DNA of 51,542 nucleotides. Origin: an uncultured Lachnospiraceae bacterium. GTDB lineage: Bacteria; Bacillota; Clostridia; Lachnospirales; Lachnospiraceae. The position numbers and the translations under genes are program-made. The notes beneath the pieces are model-generated. The model did no database searches and was not told where the DNA came from. It saw only the letters and a list, made by a program, of their open reading frames with translations. Positions 47,372-51,542 of the stretch are shown here, piece by piece (position 1 is the stretch's first letter; every line of letters begins with the position of its first letter). The stretch spans positions 1-51,542 of the forward strand of contig ONIH01000008.1 of assembly GCA_900317825.1 (NCBI GenBank), written 5' to 3'.

Positions 47372-48452
47372 ACAGTTGGGGGTGCGGACAAAAACCTGAA
47401 CTCTGATAGGAACCGAAAGGAACTGTGAGATGTATTCAAGAAAACAGGTATTGAAAGCACTGAGACTGTACCGCAAATGCGGTTCTATAACCAAAACCAT
47501 TAGAATCTTGGGGCATCCAAGCAGAGAATCCATGTATCTGCGGTTAAACGTTGCTTTTATGATGGGGAATCGGTAAAATCAGTATCGGAAGAACTGGGAT
47601 GCAGCACTACAAGCCTCTATCTGTGGCGAGACAAGTATCTCAGAGGAGGTACTGTTTCACTGATGGAAAATAACAAAAAAGATACTCATAAAGCAGATGT
47701 ATCCGAAATGTCCGAGCTTGAGGGGTTGAAAGACCAAGTAAATGCTCTTAAGTCACCAGACAAGTACATGTCCATACGAAAAAAGATAAAACAGGCTTTT
47801 CACGACAACAGGGACTGTTACGGGTATCGCAGAATCCATAGCATCATGAAGAATGATGGCACAGTGATATCAGAAAAAAGTCGTTCGCCGTCTGATGGAG
47901 GAGAGTCTTGTCGTAACATCGAAGAGGAGGCGGAAATACAGCTCATATAAAGAGGAAATAGCACCTGCAGTACCCAATCTGGTGAATAGAGATTTCCATA
48001 GTTACAAGCCCGGAAAGCTGCTTCTTACCGATATTACAGAATTCTCACTTCCTGCTGACAAGGTTTATCTCTCGCCGGTGGTAGATTGCTTTGATGGATA
48101 CCTGCCAACGTGGACCATAAGTCTTAGACCAAATGCCAATCTGGTAAATGCGATGCTGGATTGGCCGGATGCAGGCAAACGGCTGGATAAGATCAACGTC
48201 AAAGAAAGGCTACTCACCAGACAACTCGGCATGTGAAGGCTTCTTCGGGAGGCTTAAGAACGAATTCTTCTATTGCAGAGATTGGACGGAAGCAAGTCTT
48301 AAGGAATTCATGCGGGAGTTGGATAACTATCTCCACTGGTATAACGAAGACAGAATAAAAGAGTCATTAGGATATATGAGTCCTGAAGGGTATCGGGCAT
48401 CACTTGGGATCGCCGCTTAGGCAGTCCAAGAAAATGCCCGCACCCCAACTGT
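47372..48452 (+). mobile_element. Decayed IS3-family insertion sequence
   Basis: Imperfect terminal inverted repeats ACAGTTGGGGGTGCGGACA (47372-47390) and, inverted, TGCCCGCACCCCAACTGT (48435-48452) enclose a broken transposase. Length about 1.08 kb is shorter than a complete element of this group. Confidence 0.8.
47430..48420 (+). pseudogene. Broken IS3-family transposase (OrfA/OrfB)
   Basis: OrfA begins MYSRKQVLKALRLYRKCGSI at 47430 and continues in another frame (SVKSVSEELGCSTTSLYLWR). OrfB pieces follow: KIKQAFHDNRDCYGYRRIHS, then after a frameshift DITEFSLPADKVYLSPVVD with the first catalytic Asp in LLTDITEF, and after another shift PDNSACEGFFGRLKNEFFY with the catalytic Glu. The stretch that should carry the second Asp (HSDRG region) is deleted near 48155-48175. 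At least three frame breaks plus this loss make it inactive. Confidence 0.85.
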
Positions 48453-48519
48453 TTTAAAAAGTGTCTGATTTTACGGAACCATTATAAATCAGGCAGAGCC
48501 ATAAATTCCCTACTGTCTG

Positions 48520-48717
48520 TTACTTGTCACTTCCTAATTTTTCACCATCTGTATGATAGGAAAAGGTTTCATAAGTGATTCCCGCATTACTCTGCGAAAC
48601 CTTAATATTATCTTGAGATCTATGCTCCAAAGTAACACCGGATTTAGGAGCATTCTCACCTTGCAAGGGTTTTAATCCTTTCCCACTTTTAATATCATTT
48701 ATTGAAGAATCGCTCAT
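48520..48717 (-). CDS. Small hydrophilic hypothetical protein
   Basis: A 65-residue protein rich in Ser, Asn, Gly and Lys (MSDSSINDIKSGKGLKPLQG), with no helix, signal or motif I recognise. Its ATG follows the stop of the membrane-protein gene directly, and GGAGG is within that gene's last codons, so the pair is translated together. Confidence 0.6.
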   Translation of the reverse strand: MSDSSINDIKSGKGLKPLQGENAPKSGVTLEHRSQDNIKVSQSNAGITYETFSYHTDGEKLGSDK

Positions 48718-49299
48718 CTAAAAGCCTCCTTTTTGCAAAATAACTGAAATAGAATATAAGATGATACCGCCGATAGTCATCGTTAATGTTGAATCAAAAA
48801 TTTTTTGCTTTTTCTCGACAATAGGCCTAAGTTCATATACAACCAAAGTATATTTCTCTATCAACCACATTGCTGCTGTTTCATTGTCTTCTCTATACAG
48901 TTCGGTATCTCTTACATTCACACTGTTAAAAACAGGAATGTCTTTCCCCTTCAAAAGGTACAAAAACTTAATCGCAGAAATAAGAAGAAGTCCAACTCCG
49001 CAAATGCAGCAGCCTGCCTCTATCAGCGTCAGTAATAACTGCCCCACATTCAAATTTCCCGCTATCTTTGATAGCGACGAGAAATTCAGCGTGCCAAGCA
49101 TTATTGTTAAGATAACTCCTACGAAAGCCAAAGCAAAATTTGTCTTCTCATAAAGCTTGCTGTAGTTTCCTTGAAGTCTTTGATAATCATTAAAGCAGGC
49201 ATCTACAAGAAACTGAGCTGATGGGTACCGACTTTTGGAATCAATAGATCCATCTATACCAGTCGTATTATCTTTTCCTGCTGATTCTTTAGTATACAT
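48718..49299 (-). CDS. Three-helix membrane protein of unknown function
   Basis: A 193-residue protein: a soluble N-terminal segment (1-50), two hydrophobic helices (about 53-78 and 84-113), a cytoplasmic helical segment with ETAAMWLIEKYTLVVYELRPIVE, and a final helix (about 168-188). The layout resembles small SLATT- or Pycsar-like membrane effectors, but I see no diagnostic motif, so this is only a suggestion. GAGG precedes the start. It lies between a decayed IS and a decayed glycosyltransferase. Confidence 0.7.
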   Translation of the reverse strand: MYTKESAGKDNTTGIDGSIDSKSRYPSAQFLVDACFNDYQRLQGNYSKLYEKTNFALAFVGVILTIMLGTLNFSSLSKIAGNLNVGQLLLTLIEAGCCICGVGLLLISAIKFLYLLKGKDIPVFNSVNVRDTELYREDNETAAMWLIEKYTLVVYELRPIVEKKQKIFDSTLTMTIGGIILYSISVILQKGGF

Positions 49300-49311
49300 T
49301 AAAATTCCTCA

Positions 49312-49812
49312 TCACTTTATCTTCGCCAGAACATCCTGGAATATTGCATAGTTATGTTTCACACCATCATAATGAAGGTCTCGTGTAAGCCGCGACATCC
49401 GAAGCGCCCAAAAATTCTCAAAGTCCTTTCCATCTACAGTGGTATAGTTCCTCGGTATGTAATAAGCGGTATTGTACTTCTGATATTCGCCGGTATTAAA
49501 AAAATCAATGATTGCACTACTATCTCCAAACCACTCATCGTCATCTATATACAAAAACCACTCCTCTGTGCATAGAGACAGTCCTGCGTTACGTGCCTTG
49601 GCGAAGTCATCACACCATGTAAAGTTTGCGATCTTATCTGTGTATTTCTCGATTATAGCTCTCTATTCACTGTCACACCCGGTATCTACAACGACGATCT
49701 CTGTACTTATCTGCTCCTTAATAGTCATAAGTGACTCGAGACATTTGGTAAGAATCTCTGTGTTTTTCATGGAGTGAGTAGTGAGATGGATAATAGCGGG
49801 CTCAAAGAATTG
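49312..49812 (-). pseudogene. Broken GT2 glycosyltransferase beside flagellin
   Basis: Read across frames this is the N-terminal part of a GT2 enzyme: PLLSISLLT, shift, MKNTEILTKCLESLMTIKEQ, TEIVVVDTGCDSE, then an in-frame TAG, RAIIEKYTDKIANFTWCDDF, AKARNAGLSLCTEEWFLY and the DXD-type metal site YIDDDEWFGDSSA. It ends early at 49312, so both the frame and the C-terminal part are lost. Intact relatives next to flagellin genes are thought to glycosylate flagellin. Only the 80 codons from 49554 form an uninterrupted frame. Confidence 0.8.
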
Positions 49813-49828
49813 TCTCCTTCCTGGCTAT

Positions 49829-49866
49829 AAAAAAACGCAAGCCCGGTTTCCCGGGCCTGCGTTTTT
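49829..49866. terminator. Flagellin terminator
   Basis: AAAAACGCA-GCCCGG-tttc-CCGGGC-TGCGTTTTT, a near-perfect hairpin with A-run and T-run, 46 bases after the flagellin stop. Confidence 0.92.
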
Positions 49867-49912
49867 ATGTGATGTGTGTACTGAATAGAGCCTACCAGCG
49901 ACCCTTACGACT

Positions 49913-51490
49913 TTACTGAAGCAGTGAAAGTACACCCTGGTTACTCTGGTTAGCCTGTGCGAGCATCGACTGACCAGCCTGTGCGAGGATGTTGTTCTTG
50001 CTCCATGTAACCATCTCTTTAGCCATATCTGTATCACGGATACGTGACTCGGCGGACTGGGTGTTCTCAGATACGTTGTCGAGGTTTGCGATGGTGTGCT
50101 CGAGACGGTTCTGGACGGCACCGAGGGTTGCACGCTGTGTGCTAACCTTGTCGATAGCGTTCTGAACGCTTGACATAGCAGACTCAGCACCATCGTGGGT
50201 GGTGACATCAAGACCGCCAACAGTGGAACCAGAAGGACCGGTGACAATAGTAGTGGCTTTCTTTACTGTACCGTTATCACCTACTTCTACGGTATCACCG
50301 TTTTTACCTACGATGGCGTCTGTAGTGTCACCTTTTTTGATCTCGTATGCAGACGCTGCGGTAGTTGCGCCGCTGTCAGCCAGTTTGCCCGCGCCTGTTG
50401 ATTCCCACTTGTACCAGCCTGCTTTGGTTGGTCTTTTGTCGTTTGTAGCGTTAAGAGTAACCGTCTTCAGACTTTCCTCATCGAAGTACTTGTATGTACC
50501 TGTCACCAGTTCGCTGCCGTCTTTCCCGTTAAAGAGTTTGAGACCATATATGGCTTCCCTTTCATCGGAGCTTAACTCCTTCGGATGAGTTTCTGGAATC
50601 GAGTGGTTGCTGGCGGCCGTTACGTTTTTGTTTGTTTTGTCTACTGTGATCTCATCTCCGTTTTGAGCGTTCTTAAAGCCCTTCAGCTTCTGTTCATCAG
50701 CGCTAAGTGCAAGAGGTTTTCCGTCTGTGATCTTATTGTCACTATCAACCGCATACCAACCAGCACCGGCATCTGTTGTGAGTCCTTTGTCGTTAGCACC
50801 GTCTATTTTGCCAGTTTTGTCAGCATCTAAATCATCTGTAGTAGGGGTATGATCAAAGTATCTGTATACAATGTCGTTTGCGGGTGTGCCAGTGATGCCT
50901 GAGAGACCGCTTGTGCCGAACTGGTCAGCTATCTGATCTGCTGTAAGTGTTTGTGCTTTGGCTGATGCTGCCGATCCTCCCGTCAGTCCCAGTCCTTTCG
51001 CGCTCATCTCGCCGATATTCAGCTCTATAGTCTGTCCTGAGAGTGAGCCTACCTGCAGGTTCTTCTTAGAGAACGAGCCATCGAGCAGGTTCATAGTGTT
51101 GAACTGTGTAGTAGATGATACACGGTCGATCTCTGAGGTGAGCTGGTCTACCTCGAGCTGGATCTGCTTTCTGTCCTGGGTGGTATTGGTATCGTTAGCA
51201 GCCTGTGTAGCGAGCTCGTTCATACGCTGAAGCATTGAGTGAACTTCGTTTAAAGCACCCTCAGCTGTCTGTACTACTGAGATACCATCCTGAGCGTTTG
51301 TTGAAGCACGATCAAGGCCACGGATCTGTGAACGCATCTTCTCGGAAATAGCGAGTCCTGCTGCATCATCTGCTGCACGGTTGATTCTATAACCAGATGA
51401 AAGTTTCTCTGTGCTCTTCTGCTGGGAATTTACTGTGATTCCGAGCATTCTGTTGGCATTTGCTGCCTGCATGTTGTGCTGTACTACCAT
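49913..51490 (-). CDS. fliC: Flagellin
   Basis: A 525-residue filament protein, exported by the flagellar type III system without a cleaved signal. The N-terminal D0/D1 region (about 1-140; VNSQQKSTEKLSSGYRINRA, DDAAGLAISEKMRSQIRGLD) and the C-terminal D1/D0 region (about 435-525; QNRLEHTIANLDNVSENTQS, WSKNNILAQAGQSMLAQANQ) are strongly conserved. The middle (about 165-430) is a long, variable, Thr/Asp/Lys-rich surface insertion with repeated YKYFDEESLKTVTLNATNDK-like stretches, longer than in the shortest flagellins. GGAGG precedes the start. The promoter, presumably sigma-28, lies beyond the right edge. Confidence 0.97.
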   Translation of the reverse strand: MVVQHNMQAANANRMLGITVNSQQKSTEKLSSGYRINRAADDAAGLAISEKMRSQIRGLDRASTNAQDGISVVQTAEGALNEVHSMLQRMNELATQAANDTNTTQDRKQIQLEVDQLTSEIDRVSSTTQFNTMNLLDGSFSKKNLQVGSLSGQTIELNIGEMSAKGLGLTGGSAASAKAQTLTADQIADQFGTSGLSGITGTPANDIVYRYFDHTPTTDDLDADKTGKIDGANDKGLTTDAGAGWYAVDSDNKITDGKPLALSADEQKLKGFKNAQNGDEITVDKTNKNVTAASNHSIPETHPKELSSDEREAIYGLKLFNGKDGSELVTGTYKYFDEESLKTVTLNATNDKRPTKAGWYKWESTGAGKLADSGATTAASAYEIKKGDTTDAIVGKNGDTVEVGDNGTVKKATTIVTGPSGSTVGGLDVTTHDGAESAMSSVQNAIDKVSTQRATLGAVQNRLEHTIANLDNVSENTQSAESRIRDTDMAKEMVTWSKNNILAQAGQSMLAQANQSNQGVLSLLQ

Positions 51491-51542
51491 AATAATTACC
51501 TCCGTGTAATTAAACTAAATAGATAGGTTTGTGTGGGAAATC

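Noticed and set aside
47183-47428. Plus-strand frame of 81 codons left of the IS remnant
   Set aside because: The opposite strand of its first part encodes the recognisable Rpn tail, and the frame runs on into the IS end.
50195-50588. Plus-strand open frames opposite the flagellin gene
   Set aside because: They are antisense shadows of the conserved flagellin reading frame, with no ribosome site or recognisable product.

Overview
The window reads as a chromosome segment of an anaerobic, flagellated member of the Lachnospiraceae (Butyrivibrio / Pseudobutyrivibrio / Roseburia type). This is inferred from moderate GC, strong AGGAGG ribosome binding sites, T-box regulation, a typical Lachnospiraceae flagellin, plant-polysaccharide enzymes (starch and arabinose side chains), MecA, and remnants of IS3-type and Rpn-type mobile genes. 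No rRNA, tRNA or CRISPR array was seen.

Layout. (1) 1-300: minus-strand T-box leader with specifier ACC, so probably in front of a threonyl-tRNA synthetase off the left edge. (2) 328-7107: a large secreted amylase (minus), then a TPR-GGDEF cyclase and peptidase T (plus). (3) 7113-15749: an arabinose-oligosaccharide locus on the minus strand: yesL-lacI, then binding lipoprotein, two permeases, GH51 and GH127 arabinofuranosidases. Two good promoters carry matching LacI-type operator candidates. (4) 15931-19919: an EAL phosphodiesterase, a TSCPD protein and a GH13 neopullulanase-like enzyme. (5) 20005-27154: minus-strand amino-acid biosynthesis, ilvD-ilvB followed by serC-serA-DUF1015. (6) 27313-27909: a rhomboid protease. 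(7) 27910-42238: a large catabolic island with two PucR regulators, a dihydropyrimidine dehydrogenase-like protein, a substrate-binding lipoprotein, an M20 amidohydrolase, a cyclase-family hydrolase, a CMK-like kinase, dihydropyrimidinase, two permeases, an ABC ATPase, an Fe-alcohol dehydrogenase and a class III aminotransferase. Together these fit uptake and reductive degradation of pyrimidines through a beta-amino acid and a semialdehyde to a hydroxyacid such as 3-hydroxypropionate. (8) 42460-44365: mecA and leuB. (9) 44545-48470: a decayed mobile-element zone with gene fragments, IS ends, an intact AAA-ATPase/PD-(D/E)XK gene and a broken IS3-family transposase. (10) 48520-49299: a small two-gene unit with a three-helix membrane protein. 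(11) 49312-51490: a broken GT2 glycosyltransferase next to flagellin.

The most unusual observation is the substrate-binding protein of the pyrimidine island (31865-33016). Its signal peptide is followed by what is normally the second half of an NMT1/THI5-type binding protein, and the normal N-terminal lobe is at the C-terminus, as in a circular permutation. A second lead is a 13-of-16 matching motif at nearly the same distance upstream of two transcription units of the island, which may be the operator of one PucR regulator. All functional assignments come from reading motifs and context; no database search was run.
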